NCBI GenBank assembly: GCA_004298155.1 | Contig: SCRD01000001.1 | Coordinates: forward strand, 62,001-126,000 | Direction: 5' to 3' | DNA: 64,000 bases | Source of the DNA: Acidobacteriota bacterium | Lineage (GTDB): Bacteria; Acidobacteriota; Terriglobia; UBA7540 | Shown: in pieces, positions 9,083 through 18,846 of the stretch | Position numbering within the stretch: position 1 is the first letter of the stretch | Layout: every line of letters starts with the position of its first letter | Made by a program: the position numbers and the translations under genes | The notes under the pieces: generated by a model | What the model saw: only the letters and a program-made list of their open reading frames with translations | Databases searched by the model: none | Told to the model about the DNA's origin: nothing

Positions 9083-9943
9083 GTGGCCACCTTACGGGAC
9101 ATCCGGCGCCGTATCGGCTCGGTTCGAAATACCAAGCAGATCACCCGCGCCATGAAGGTTGTGGCAGCATCCAGACTGCGGCGGTCACAGGAGCGCATCT
9201 TTAATGCGCGCCCGTACGCCAACCAGATGATGGCGCTGCTGGAAAGCCTTGCAGCACGGCTGGAACAGCAGCAACACCCTCTGCTGGCGCGCCGCACCGA
9301 GCGGAAGGTTCTTCTGATTGTGGTAACTGCCGACCGCGGATTGTGCGGCGCTTTTAACGCCAACCTGCTTCGCACCTCCCAGAACTACATTCATGAATGC
9401 GGGGCGGACAAGGTTTCCCTGATGGCCGTGGGGCGGAAGGGACGTGACTATTTCCGCAAGCGGCCGGTCAACATTATGGCCGAGTATGTGAACATTTTCC
9501 GGCAGCTCGAGTTCTCTCATGCGAAAGCGCTGGCGGAAAGGATCATCGAGCTTTACACCAGCGAAAAGGTTGACGCGGTTGATTTTGTTTACAACGAATT
9601 CAAATCGATGATGGCCCAGAACGTGAAGGTTGAGCGCTACCTTCCCATAGAACCGCGTATTGCCGCTGGGGGCGAATACTACTCGGAGTATATCTTTGAA
9701 CAGCCGCCGGCTGAAATTTTAGAAGCGCTTCTTCCGCGGTATGTTGAGGTCCAGGTGTTCAGGGCCTTGCTGGAATCGCAGGCGGCTGAGAATGCGGCGC
9801 GAATGACGGCGATGGATTCCGCCACCAATAATGCGGACGACCTGATCGAAGCGCTCCGGCTGAAACTGAACCGCCTGCGCCAGGCCGGCATTACCAAGGA
9901 AATTATTGAAGTTGTGAGCGGGGCGCAGGCATTGGAGTATTAA
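9083..9943 (+). CDS. atpG: ATP synthase F1 subunit gamma
   Basis: This is the central rotor shaft. The protein starts at GTG (9083), has the typical N-terminal helix with IRRRIGSVRNTKQITRAMK, and ends with the matching C-terminal helix RLNRLRQAGITKEIIEVVSG; these two helices form the antiparallel coiled coil inside the alpha3beta3 ring. At 286 residues the length is normal, with no cyanobacterial or chloroplast regulatory insertion visible. GAGG lies 10 bp before the GTG. The next gene is atpD. Confidence 0.97.
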   Translation: MATLRDIRRRIGSVRNTKQITRAMKVVAASRLRRSQERIFNARPYANQMMALLESLAARLEQQQHPLLARRTERKVLLIVVTADRGLCGAFNANLLRTSQNYIHECGADKVSLMAVGRKGRDYFRKRPVNIMAEYVNIFRQLEFSHAKALAERIIELYTSEKVDAVDFVYNEFKSMMAQNVKVERYLPIEPRIAAGGEYYSEYIFEQPPAEILEALLPRYVEVQVFRALLESQAAENAARMTAMDSATNNADDLIEALRLKLNRLRQAGITKEIIEVVSGAQALEY

Positions 9944-11455
<1,512 letters not shown>

Positions 11456-11503
11456 ACGGCGAGGCTGGCCCCTGGGATACCTGGTTCTCCGCAAGCAATT
11501 ATT

Positions 11504-11929
11504 ATGGCTGATTTGCTTCCTACATCCATCAAGTTGCAGATTGTCACTCCCGACCGCGCGGTTGCGGAAGGAGAAGTGGAATGGGTCTCAATCCCTGGAA
11601 AAGACGGCTATCTGGGAGTTTTGCCGGGTCACGCTCCCCTGCTGACCGAGCTTCAGCCAGGCACGCTCGAGTACCGCGAGAACGGAAATAAGCATTATGT
11701 GGCTATCCATTGGGGGTTTGCCGAAGTCCTTCAGGACCGCGTGATCGTTCTGGCAGAGATTGCGGAACGCGCCGAAGATATCGATGTTGAGCGGGCGGAA
11801 ACGAAGCGGACAAAGGTCGAAGAATACTTGAAGTTGCGTACCGGGTCAGACCCGGAAATCGAGAAGGCCCGCGATGATCTGCGCAAAGCCATCTGCCGCC
11901 TGGAAACCGCCCGCCATTCGCGGTCCTGA
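11504..11929 (+). CDS. atpC: ATP synthase F1 subunit epsilon
   Basis: The 141-residue protein has the epsilon beta-sandwich signature: LQIVTPDRAVAEGEVEWVSIPGKDGYLGVLPGHAPLL over residues 9-45, where PGKDGYLGVLPGHAPLL is diagnostic. A C-terminal helical part follows (about 92-138), the segment that in other bacteria inhibits ATP hydrolysis. It closes the operon, 48 bp after atpD. No Shine-Dalgarno sequence is obvious, so it may depend on re-initiation. No strong terminator hairpin is visible after the stop. Confidence 0.95.
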   Translation: MADLLPTSIKLQIVTPDRAVAEGEVEWVSIPGKDGYLGVLPGHAPLLTELQPGTLEYRENGNKHYVAIHWGFAEVLQDRVIVLAEIAERAEDIDVERAETKRTKVEEYLKLRTGSDPEIEKARDDLRKAICRLETARHSRS

Positions 11930-12059
11930 GTCTCACCTATATCTTCAGTGTGGGCTATTTTTCAAGGCTGCCGCTAACTTGTTCAAGCCTGTTGAATGAC
12001 GGCGAGGGACTTGGACGGGGCGACGCGACACTGCCGCGATTGTATCAGGCTGAGGGAAC

Positions 12060-12314
12060 ATGCACCGGAAAATCCGGATGTACACAACCGAATGGTGCCC
12101 TGACTGCTGGCGCGCCAAACAATTTCTGAAGCGGTACGGCCTGGAGTTCGAGGAGATTAACATCGAGAAAGTTCCCGATGCCGCAGAGTTCATCATGAGC
12201 GTCAACGGCGGGAGGCGGAAGGTCCCTACGTTTGAAATGGAAGGACGCACTTTTAACTGTTCCCCCTTTGACCCCTTTTTGCTGCGACGCGAACTCGGTC
12301 TTGCCTTAGAGTAA
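12060..12314 (+). CDS. Glutaredoxin-like protein (NrdH/Grx family)
   Basis: A small thioredoxin-fold protein of 84 residues with the active site CPDC (about 13-16), the conserved cis-proline in KVPTF (about 57-61) and the usual beta-alpha-beta order. Grx/NrdH proteins reduce disulfides or ribonucleotide reductase in the cytoplasm. AGGGA lies only two bases before the ATG at 12060. A second in-frame ATG at 12078 has GGAAAA at better spacing and gives a 78-residue protein starting MYTTEWCPDC, so the start is uncertain. It stands alone between the atp operon and the sigma factor gene. Confidence 0.85.
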   Translation: MHRKIRMYTTEWCPDCWRAKQFLKRYGLEFEEINIEKVPDAAEFIMSVNGGRRKVPTFEMEGRTFNCSPFDPFLLRRELGLALE

Positions 12315-12491
12315 GGGCATCTATATCCGGCCTGGCTTCGAGAGCTTCTACAGGAAAAAGGCTGGAGACGGTACTCGCAGCCACCCATTTCTCCCCAGAG
12401 CCCTGGCCGATGCCTGGGAAAAGGGCTCAGCCGGATAGAGTTCCCGGTTCGTCTTGCTCTGAGGGTCTGAAACTGATATCTTTGGAGTACA

Positions 12492-13130
12492 GTGAATACG
12501 ATGCGTTCCGCAGGCGTTGTGCTCGACCGGACGGCCCCCTTAGTCAGTGATGAAGCCGCTCTCGTGGCGGAGTTGAAGGCGGGTTCGGAGGAGGCGTTTG
12601 CTTACCTGCTGGCCATCTATCAAAATCCTCTCTTTAACCTGATTTCCCACATGGTGGCTGAGCATGGTGATGCCGCCGATGTTCTTCAGAATGTTCTCCT
12701 CAAGGTTCTTCGGGGCATCCGGCAGTTCAATGGCAGGAGCAGCCTGAAAACATGGATTTACCGCATCGCCGTGCATGAGGCGTCCAATCATCGGCGCAGC
12801 TGGCGGCGGCGGCTCGTCCATGAGCCTTTCTCGGTGGACGATGAGACCCTGCATTTGGGCATGCATTCGTCGATATACAAGAAGAGTGGACGGGAGACGC
12901 CATACAGCGTATACGAGAAAGCAGAGTGCCAGGCAGAGGTCACACACGCTTTGGCGGACCTCGCAGAACCATACCGTGCGGTCGTGGTGCTGAGAGAGAT
13001 TGAAGGGCTCAGCTACGATGAAATTGCGGAGGTGCTCGGGGTTGCCGAAGGAACAGTGAAGTCCCGATTGCGACGGGGGCGGGAGACCTTGAAACGCAAA
13101 CTTGCCGCCCGATTGAGCAGGTCCATATGA
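12492..13130 (+). CDS. ECF RNA polymerase sigma factor (sigma-70 family, RpoE-like)
   Basis: The 212-residue protein has the two ECF regions. Region 2 covers about residues 30-100 (EEAFAYLLAIYQNPLFNLI, then DAADVLQNVLLKVLRGIRQF and LKTWIYRIAVHEASNHRR). Region 4 covers about 150-205 (YRAVVVLREIEGLSYDEIA, then VLGVAEGTVKSRLRRGRETL, a helix-turn-helix that reads the -35 box). GGAG at 12484-12487 supports the GTG at 12492, with an in-frame ATG at 12501. Its stop overlaps the start of the next gene (ATGA), which encodes the likely anti-sigma factor. Confidence 0.92.
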   Translation: MNTMRSAGVVLDRTAPLVSDEAALVAELKAGSEEAFAYLLAIYQNPLFNLISHMVAEHGDAADVLQNVLLKVLRGIRQFNGRSSLKTWIYRIAVHEASNHRRSWRRRLVHEPFSVDDETLHLGMHSSIYKKSGRETPYSVYEKAECQAEVTHALADLAEPYRAVVVLREIEGLSYDEIAEVLGVAEGTVKSRLRRGRETLKRKLAARLSRSI

Positions 13131-13774
13131 TCTTTGAATCTTGCTCGGAAATCCGCGACCACTTTTCCGATTATATTGACGGGGTGTGCCAGGCGGAAAC
13201 GATCCACTCGATCCGTTACCATCTGTCGCATTGCTTTTCCTGCGCGTCTGAACTGGAGCGGTACGAGGCGCTCCAGGCGGAATTGCAAGGGTTGTCCCGG
13301 CAACAGGTTTCGCCCGGTCTGGCTTTGCGTCTTCGTGTGCAGATGTCACAGGAACTGCACCGCAATGTTTTCCAGCGCTTTCTGGTTCGTCTGGAAAATA
13401 TGTTCCAGCCCGTTTTGTTTCCCTCGGTGGCGGGATCTCTTGTGGCGCTGATCTGCATCGGTCTGATGTTGGGCGCGGGAACGCCGCAGACAAGCAAAAT
13501 CCCTGATGTCCCCTTTTTGACGCCGCCGCGGGTCCAGGTCCTGCCTCCGGTTAATCTTGAGATGGGCGCCCAGCCGCTGGTCCTGGTGACTTATGTCAAT
13601 GCGGAGGGCCGGGTTACCTCGTACAAAATCATTTCCGGCCAGCAGTCTCCCTCGCTGATGCAGCGGCTTGACCAGATGATGTATTACAGTCTTTTTCAAC
13701 CTGCCACCTTCTTTGGCCAGCCCACCAGCGGCCAGGTGGTCCTTTCATTCCGAACAATCACGGTCCGAGGTTAG
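13127..13774 (+). CDS. Zinc-finger anti-sigma factor with C-terminal TonB-like domain
   Basis: The N-terminus has the anti-sigma zinc-binding pattern H32-x3-C36-x2-C39 in YHLSHCFSC. One membrane helix follows at about 102-120 (VAGSLVALICIGLMLGAG). The periplasmic C-terminal part (about 145-215) has the pattern of a TonB C-terminal domain: VTYVNAEGRVTSYKIISG, then FQPATFFGQPTSGQVVLSF. The start overlaps the sigma factor stop (ATGA), so the pair is translationally coupled. The family role is to hold the sigma factor at the membrane until a signal releases it. The TonB-like tail suggests that the signal may come from the outer membrane or its receptors; this is inference. Confidence 0.85.
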   Translation: MIFESCSEIRDHFSDYIDGVCQAETIHSIRYHLSHCFSCASELERYEALQAELQGLSRQQVSPGLALRLRVQMSQELHRNVFQRFLVRLENMFQPVLFPSVAGSLVALICIGLMLGAGTPQTSKIPDVPFLTPPRVQVLPPVNLEMGAQPLVLVTYVNAEGRVTSYKIISGQQSPSLMQRLDQMMYYSLFQPATFFGQPTSGQVVLSFRTITVRG

Positions 13775-13779
13775 GCTGC

Positions 13780-15333
13780 TTGCGCTTGAGACGTTCGAAT
13801 CCCCTGCCAGACATGCTGGGCGCTTCCAGAGTCCACAGGCGGGAGAAGGTTTCCCTCGGGGCCGTTTGCGCGGCCGCCGTTCTCACTCTTGTTTTCCTGC
13901 TCCTGCCATCGACTTCGCGGGCACAGCAGGGCAAGGTCCTGGTTGAATCGAGCGAACAACTTTTCTGCACGCTCGCGGCCCTCAACGCCGCCGGCTACAA
14001 TGCGGGCCCGGAGAGCGCCGCGCGCGATGCCGTGAACGCATACCTTGCCGGCAAGCAGGTCCCCGTCATTCCCGACATCCGAACGTTCTATGAAGCCCAC
14101 AAGGTCGTCGGCGATCCCGGACGGAACCTGGGACAATACATCTCCCTGGCCCTCCTGCTGGGGCCGCCTCCAGACTTCAAATTGACGGTGGCCCAGGCTG
14201 ATCTTCCGCCTGACGCCAAAAATGCTGCCGGCATGGTCCCGCTGCTCAAGCAGTTCTACCAGCAGGCGGACATGGCCAACCTCTGGGCCCGGGCCAAGGT
14301 TGACTTCGATTCCGCCCTTGAGCGTTACAGCTCTCCGGTCCGCCGGAGCATTGAGTTGACCGACGCCTATCTTCGCTTTCCCGCCGGATCTTATCTTGGC
14401 CGGACATACATCATCTATCTCAACGTTCTTGGAGCGCCCAATCAGGTCCAGGCCCGAATCTATGGTTCGAATTACTACCTGGTGGTCACACCATCCGAAA
14501 GGCTCAGAATCCGCGATATCCGCCATCAATATCTTCATTTCCTGCTGGATCCGCTGGCGGTGAAATATGGTCCTGAAATCCAGCATGCCTCGGCACTCGA
14601 AGCGGTGGCAAGAAAAGCGCCGGCGCTTGGAAGTGATTTCAAGTCAGACTTCGCGCTTCTTGTAACTGAATGCCTCATCCGGGCCGCCGAGCTGCGGATG
14701 GATAAGGCGCCGGCGGCGGACGCGAACAGGCAGATCGAACAGTTGACGGCCTCCGGGCTTATTCTGGTGCCCTATTTTTACGACGCCCTGCAACAGTTTG
14801 AAAAGCAGGACGCTTCGATGAGCAGCTATTACCAGCAGATGGTCCAGGGCATCAGCCCTGCCGAGGAAGCCATCAGGCTGGGCAAGGTGAAGTTTTCGGA
14901 ACCTCCCCCACAGGCTGCCTCGGCTGCCGGAACCACGGAGACGGAGCGGTTGCTCGATGAGGGTGACAACGACATTTATTCCGGCAATTATGATGGCGCG
15001 AAAGCGGCCTTCGAACAGGCGCTCGCCAAAGATCCGAAAAGCGAGCGCGCGCTGTTTGGCATGGCCGTAGTGGCCAGCAATACTCGCAAGCCGGACTTGG
15101 CCCGGCAATACTTTGAACAAACCCTCGACGCTGCCACCGACCTTCGCATCGTGACGTGGTGCCACATTTACCTTGGTCGCCTGGACGATATCAGCGGCAG
15201 CCGTAACAAGGCCCTTGCCCAGTACCGCACCGCATCTCTTACCGCCGGGCGATACCCCGAAGCCATGCGTGCGGTTGAAGCGGGCCTGCGCGAACCTTTC
15301 GGCGTGGAAGTTTCTTCATCGCCCGGCCACTGA
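13780..15333 (+). CDS. Secreted tetratricopeptide-repeat protein
   Basis: A signal-peptide-like stretch (about residues 23-45, ending TSRAQQG) precedes a long domain I cannot name (about 46-375), followed by two or three TPR-like repeats (about 390-490: NDIYSGNYDGAKAAFEQALA, then RALFGMAVVASNTRKPDLAR). The frame opens at TTG 13780, 5 bp after the anti-sigma stop; an ATG at 13813 just before the signal peptide is an equally good start. Position in the sigma/anti-sigma operon suggests an envelope function under that sigma factor. The middle domain has the look of a processing/secretory repeat protein but no catalytic motif I can recognise. Confidence 0.8.
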   Translation: MRLRRSNPLPDMLGASRVHRREKVSLGAVCAAAVLTLVFLLLPSTSRAQQGKVLVESSEQLFCTLAALNAAGYNAGPESAARDAVNAYLAGKQVPVIPDIRTFYEAHKVVGDPGRNLGQYISLALLLGPPPDFKLTVAQADLPPDAKNAAGMVPLLKQFYQQADMANLWARAKVDFDSALERYSSPVRRSIELTDAYLRFPAGSYLGRTYIIYLNVLGAPNQVQARIYGSNYYLVVTPSERLRIRDIRHQYLHFLLDPLAVKYGPEIQHASALEAVARKAPALGSDFKSDFALLVTECLIRAAELRMDKAPAADANRQIEQLTASGLILVPYFYDALQQFEKQDASMSSYYQQMVQGISPAEEAIRLGKVKFSEPPPQAASAAGTTETERLLDEGDNDIYSGNYDGAKAAFEQALAKDPKSERALFGMAVVASNTRKPDLARQYFEQTLDAATDLRIVTWCHIYLGRLDDISGSRNKALAQYRTASLTAGRYPEAMRAVEAGLREPFGVEVSSSPGH

Positions 15334-15416
15334 CACTGCCTTTTTGCCTGTAAACCAACACGCGCGGTCCGGGCACAGCCAGCCGGCGGCTGCCCAGAAC
15401 AGACCCGCATCAGAAA

Positions 15417-16367
15417 TCAAAGACTCCCTGGAATACCGCTGCCGTCTGCTTCGGCTACAGCGTCAGCGATCCTCACTGCCGGGACCATCTGTTCCACATC
15501 GTGCACGCGGACAATGTGCGCGCCATTGAGAATGGCGATGGCCACGCCCGCCGCATCGCCAAAGGGCAGTGAACGGAGCAGCTTCTTACCGGCAGAATCA
15601 GGAGTTCGGGCGCGGCGGCCTCCTGCTGAGGGATGAGGCACCAGCCCTTCGCCGCTGACGATGGCCCGCATGAAGGATTTTCTCGAACTGCCAACCATGA
15701 TGGGCAGTTTGAACCTTTGCAGCCGGTCAAGGTGGGCGAGGATTGCAAAGTTCTGCGCCCGCGTTTTCCCGAAGCCCAGGCCGGGATCCAGAATCAGTTG
15801 CCGGCGTCGAACGCCGTGCGCCAGCGCGCGCTCAATGGAACGCGCCAGGCCATCTTCAAGCGAGCGCCAGATGGACTTCGCGAACGGCCTCTGCTGCATA
15901 TTGCGCGGCCGGCCACGAATGTGCATCAGGACCAGCGGAGCTCCGCTCGTCCGCGCCAACTCGGCAATGCGCTGGTCAAACCGCAGGCCGCTGATGTCGT
16001 TCAGAACGGAGGCGCCCGCCTCGATTGCCCGCTCGGCCACCTGTGCTTTGGTGGTGTCAATCGAAAGGGGAATTGAGGGCAGCTTTCGGTGAAGGCCCTT
16101 GATGACGGGCAGCACCCGCGCGCATTCCTCCTCAGCGGAAACGGGACGCGAGCCCGGGCGTGTTGATTCTCCGCCCACGTCAATCCAGTCAGCTCCCTGC
16201 CGGGCCATCTCAACCCCGCGCGCGATGGCCGCAGCGGGACTGAGATAGAGGCCGCCGTCGGAGAAGGAATCCGGCGTGGCGTTCAGCACTCCCATGATGA
16301 GCGTCCGCGCACCCAGGTGCACTTTTCGGCCCATCACGCTGATTTCGAAATGGTGTCGCCTATTCAT
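15417..16367 (-). CDS. folP: Dihydropteroate synthase
   Basis: The enzyme joins 6-hydroxymethyl-dihydropterin diphosphate to p-aminobenzoate in folate synthesis. All family motifs are in order: LIMGVLNATPDSFSDGG, DWIDVGGESTRPGS, LNDISG, LMHIRG, LILDPGLGFGKT, IMVGSSRKSF and the C-terminal RVHDV. I chose the ATG at 16367 (316 residues); the frame runs open to TTG 16475, but the added part has no family character. An extra loop of about 25 residues (GEGLVPHP to SAGKKLL) lies after the SSRKSF motif. The gene is convergent with the TPR gene (83 bp apart). Confidence 0.95.
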   Translation of the reverse strand: MNRRHHFEISVMGRKVHLGARTLIMGVLNATPDSFSDGGLYLSPAAAIARGVEMARQGADWIDVGGESTRPGSRPVSAEEECARVLPVIKGLHRKLPSIPLSIDTTKAQVAERAIEAGASVLNDISGLRFDQRIAELARTSGAPLVLMHIRGRPRNMQQRPFAKSIWRSLEDGLARSIERALAHGVRRRQLILDPGLGFGKTRAQNFAILAHLDRLQRFKLPIMVGSSRKSFMRAIVSGEGLVPHPSAGGRRARTPDSAGKKLLRSLPFGDAAGVAIAILNGAHIVRVHDVEQMVPAVRIADAVAEADGSGIPGSL

Positions 16368-16574
16368 TCGCCCTGGAGTTGGCCTTCGCCTGATAGCTGC
16401 CGTAGCCTTCCGGTCCACGTCCTGAAACCGGACCCGCGATGTCCCAGAGTGCCCAATGGCAGGTGTTGGTGTCAATAGCCCTTTAGAGACTCAGGTGCGC
16501 CTGGTGGCAGGTGTTTTGTTTAGCGGGGCGGCAAGGCGGGTTGGAGGGGCTAGATTCAGTCTGGAATTTTCCGA

Positions 16575-16861
16575 TTCATTTTCCCACTCGTTTTTAGCTT
16601 CGTTTCCGGTTCGTTTTTTCAGCCCTCTAATGTTTTCAACAACTTCTCCGCTTCGTTTTTCGGTTCGTTCCGGTTCGTTTTTCAGGGACGATCCTTTATT
16701 TTCAACAACCTCTCCGGTTCGTTTTTCAAAAAACGAGTTTTTTGTCCCACAATTTTAGGTTCAAAGGAATTGGTGTGTGTTTTCTGTAACTTAGCAAGAT
16801 ATTAAAAGTCCAGACAGCCTGTTTATTCACGTTTTCCCGGTCTCTCCGCCGCCATCAGAAA
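16575..16861. repeat. AT-rich dispersed repeat, copy 1
   Basis: This stretch is much richer in T than its surroundings and is built on the core GGTTCGTTTTT and the longer unit TTTTCAACAACYTCTCCG, which occurs twice (about 16632 and 16699). A second copy with long near-identical segments lies at 32828-33113, on the same strand and in the same order. The copy runs straight into the direct repeat at 16862. No convincing gene is present. Confidence 0.8.
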
Positions 16862-17106
16862 GACTACCATGCTAGGCCACAAAAGTCAAGCCAATTCGCC
16901 ACCGGGGTGATGTCAAGCTGCGTGTGTAAAAAGTTGGAGGGTGCGGGTTCGCCACCCCTGCTGCGGCTGGAATGAACACCAGCAAGAGCTTCTTGCTTTG
17001 TGAGAACTCAGCTGGTAGCCATGGTCAATTACTTTTTCGATGGATCGTGGGTTCGTCCTCCATTAAGGGACCACTGTCAGCAGAGCACTGACAGTGGCTA
17101 CCCGCT
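16862..17106 (+). repeat. 245-bp direct repeat, left copy (upstream of TonB-domain gene)
   Basis: This segment begins near GCTAGGCCAC and ends at CTACCCGCT, and matches 18272-18517 almost base for base, 1410 bp downstream, in the same orientation. It holds a perfect hairpin, CCACTGTCAG (17071-17080) and CTGACAGTGG (17088-17097) with a 7-base loop. The first 40 or so bases also occur at 33114-33150. The two full copies enclose the TonB-domain gene. Confidence 0.9.
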
Positions 17107-17153
17107 GCCCGTTGAATTGTGGTACATTCGCCCTATCTCGACGGAGCATCGCC

Positions 17154-18050
17154 ATGGGGCACGCACAACACTCAATCTTGCCGTTCTTGATCCTGGCGCT
17201 CGCAGCCCCTCTCAGCGCTACCGATCGGCACGCGATCTCCTCGCTTCTCGACAAGGCTTACAAGGACCAGAACCTGGTGCTTCGAACTTCCAACAGCGGC
17301 GCAACCATTCGTTACTCGCAGGACGGCCGCCTCATCAAGGGCGGAGAGCCAGGGCCGTGGACGCTCGATGCCGACATCCATTGCGCCCGAGTCGAATTGA
17401 AGCGGAAGGATCTGGCTATCAAGGGCAAGCGCCTATATTTCCTATATGACAAGAAGCTCGAAGTACTCCGGCCCTATCTGGGTCCGGACGTAAACGTTGA
17501 AATCGCTCTCGACAGTGATTCTCCCAGCCTTTCCGCCCTCCAGCAGGCAATCGCGAACGTATTTGTCACGGGAAGCGAGAATGCGAGGCTTCTTGTCCCC
17601 CATTACTGGAAGGATTACCTGCTTCATCCCAACGTGCATGCCACCGTGTCCCCGCGGCAAGAGATGTCCGCGGTCCCTCCCGGCTCCATCCAAAAGTTGA
17701 CGGGCGAAAGCAAGGAACAGGCATCGCCGGTGTCGTCCCGTCACAACATAGAGTTTTCCGCCGACCCGGGAAAAAACGGCAACGTGACTCCGCCGAGGCC
17801 GACGTACAAGCCGGAGCCGTCTTACACCCCGGAGGCGCGAATGGCCCGCATTGAAGGCACGGTCGTTTTTTCAGTCGTGATCGATGCCAGTGGCCGCGTC
17901 ACAGACGAGTCCATCCTCAGACCGGTCGGCCTGGGCCTGGATGACAACGCCGCCCAGACCTTGCAAACATGGAAATTCCAACCCGCCACGGTTGACGGCA
18001 AGCCCGTCGCTGCTCGCGTTGGGGTGGAAGTCTCCTTCCAGCTTCGCTGA
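17154..18050 (+). CDS. Secreted TonB C-terminal-domain protein (energy-transducer-like)
   Basis: The 298-residue protein starts at ATG 17154 (GGAG 7 bp upstream; an earlier GTG at 17094 is less likely). Residues 5-24 form a signal peptide (LPFLILALAAPLSA). The C-terminal 90 or so residues are a TonB domain: PEARMARIEGTVVFSVVIDA, GRVTDESILRPVG, and LQTWKFQPATVDGKPV. Between them is an unassigned domain (about 25-200). There is no N-terminal membrane anchor with a Pro/Lys-rich linker, so it is not a classical TonB that couples ExbBD to receptors; in acidobacteria such secreted TonB-domain proteins are common and poorly characterised. It lies between two 245-bp direct repeats, which suggests mobility or duplication. 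Confidence 0.75.
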   Translation: MGHAQHSILPFLILALAAPLSATDRHAISSLLDKAYKDQNLVLRTSNSGATIRYSQDGRLIKGGEPGPWTLDADIHCARVELKRKDLAIKGKRLYFLYDKKLEVLRPYLGPDVNVEIALDSDSPSLSALQQAIANVFVTGSENARLLVPHYWKDYLLHPNVHATVSPRQEMSAVPPGSIQKLTGESKEQASPVSSRHNIEFSADPGKNGNVTPPRPTYKPEPSYTPEARMARIEGTVVFSVVIDASGRVTDESILRPVGLGLDDNAAQTLQTWKFQPATVDGKPVAARVGVEVSFQLR

Positions 18051-18271
18051 ATCCGCCGTACGCCTCGCGGGTGGCGCATATGTTCCGAACTAGCTTGGAA
18101 TGTATGCGGCTTTTTGAAAAATGCCACGCACCACTATCGGGAGGCCGCAAATTATCACAAGCTGGGGAGGGCACATCTGTTGCTTGGCTCCAGGGTGTTT
18201 GTCCAGCACAGTGCTGGGGTGCCGTCGAGCCGCATACATCGCAAAGGCGGCGATGTATGCGCCACCAGCGA
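18051..18271. other. Intergenic spacer with repeat fragments
   Basis: No gene is visible. The end (about 18239-18270) carries GCAAAGGCGGCGATGTATGC, related to GCAAAGGCGACGTATGCGC at 33502-33520, so this is another fragment of the repeats shared with the 33-kb region. Confidence 0.5.
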
Positions 18272-18517
18272 GGCTATCATGCTAGGCCACACAAGTCAAA
18301 TCAATTCGCCGCCGGGATGATGTCAAGCTGCGTGTATAAAAAGTTGGAGGGTGCGGGTTCGCCACCCCTGCTGCGGCTGGAATGAACACCAGCAAGAGCC
18401 ATTCGCTTCATGAGAACTCAGCTGGTAGCCAAGGTCAATTGCTTTTTGGCTTGACCATGGGTTCGTCCTCCATTTAAGGACCCACTGTCAGCAGAGCACT
18501 GACAGTAGCTACCCGCT
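18272..18517 (+). repeat. 245-bp direct repeat, right copy (downstream of TonB-domain gene)
   Basis: Same sequence and orientation as 16862-17106, with scattered substitutions and one or two single-base indels. The hairpin near its end is damaged by one substitution (GACAGTAG instead of GACAGTGG). Confidence 0.9.
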
Positions 18518-18846
18518 AAAAGGCGAGTATCTCCGCCGCCCGCGCGAGCCGCTTGTTGAAACCCATTTCCGTTTTCCAATTCCAGGGCCTGGCGTATACT
18601 GGCTTCAAACGATTATACCCGTGCCGGTTAAATTGTCTATTCGGCATTCAGGAGCGAGGAACCCCGCGGATGAGCTTCTGAAGCGGTCCATTCATACGGC
18701 TTTCATCAGGTTCTTGCGCGCCGCTCTTCAATGATTTCGAGTCAACTGGGACCGTGGCCAGTTGATGGTGCGACAGTTGGACGAATAACCGGCCCATAGA
18801 AGGCACGCCTCACAAGCTCCGGGCACAGCGGAGGGAGAAAAAATCC
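18518..18846 (+). promoter_or_regulatory. Leader of the MDR oxidoreductase gene with a perfect inverted repeat
   Basis: No gene is visible in these 330 bp. TCAACTGG (18742-18749) and CCAGTTGA (18758-18765) form an 8-bp perfect inverted repeat with an 8-base spacer, about 80 bp before the start codon; it could be an operator for a dimeric repressor or a hairpin in the leader. GGAGGGAG just before 18847 is a strong ribosome binding site. Confidence 0.4.

Noticed and set aside
16456-16758. Open frame of 100 codons over the T-rich repeat
   Set aside because: It is built of repeated S, F and V codons from the repeat core; no ribosome binding site and the second repeat copy does not keep the frame.
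16575-16760. Regularly spaced TTCGTTTTT units looked like a CRISPR array
   Set aside because: Units are too short and unevenly spaced, the gaps are similar to each other rather than unique, and no cas gene is present.
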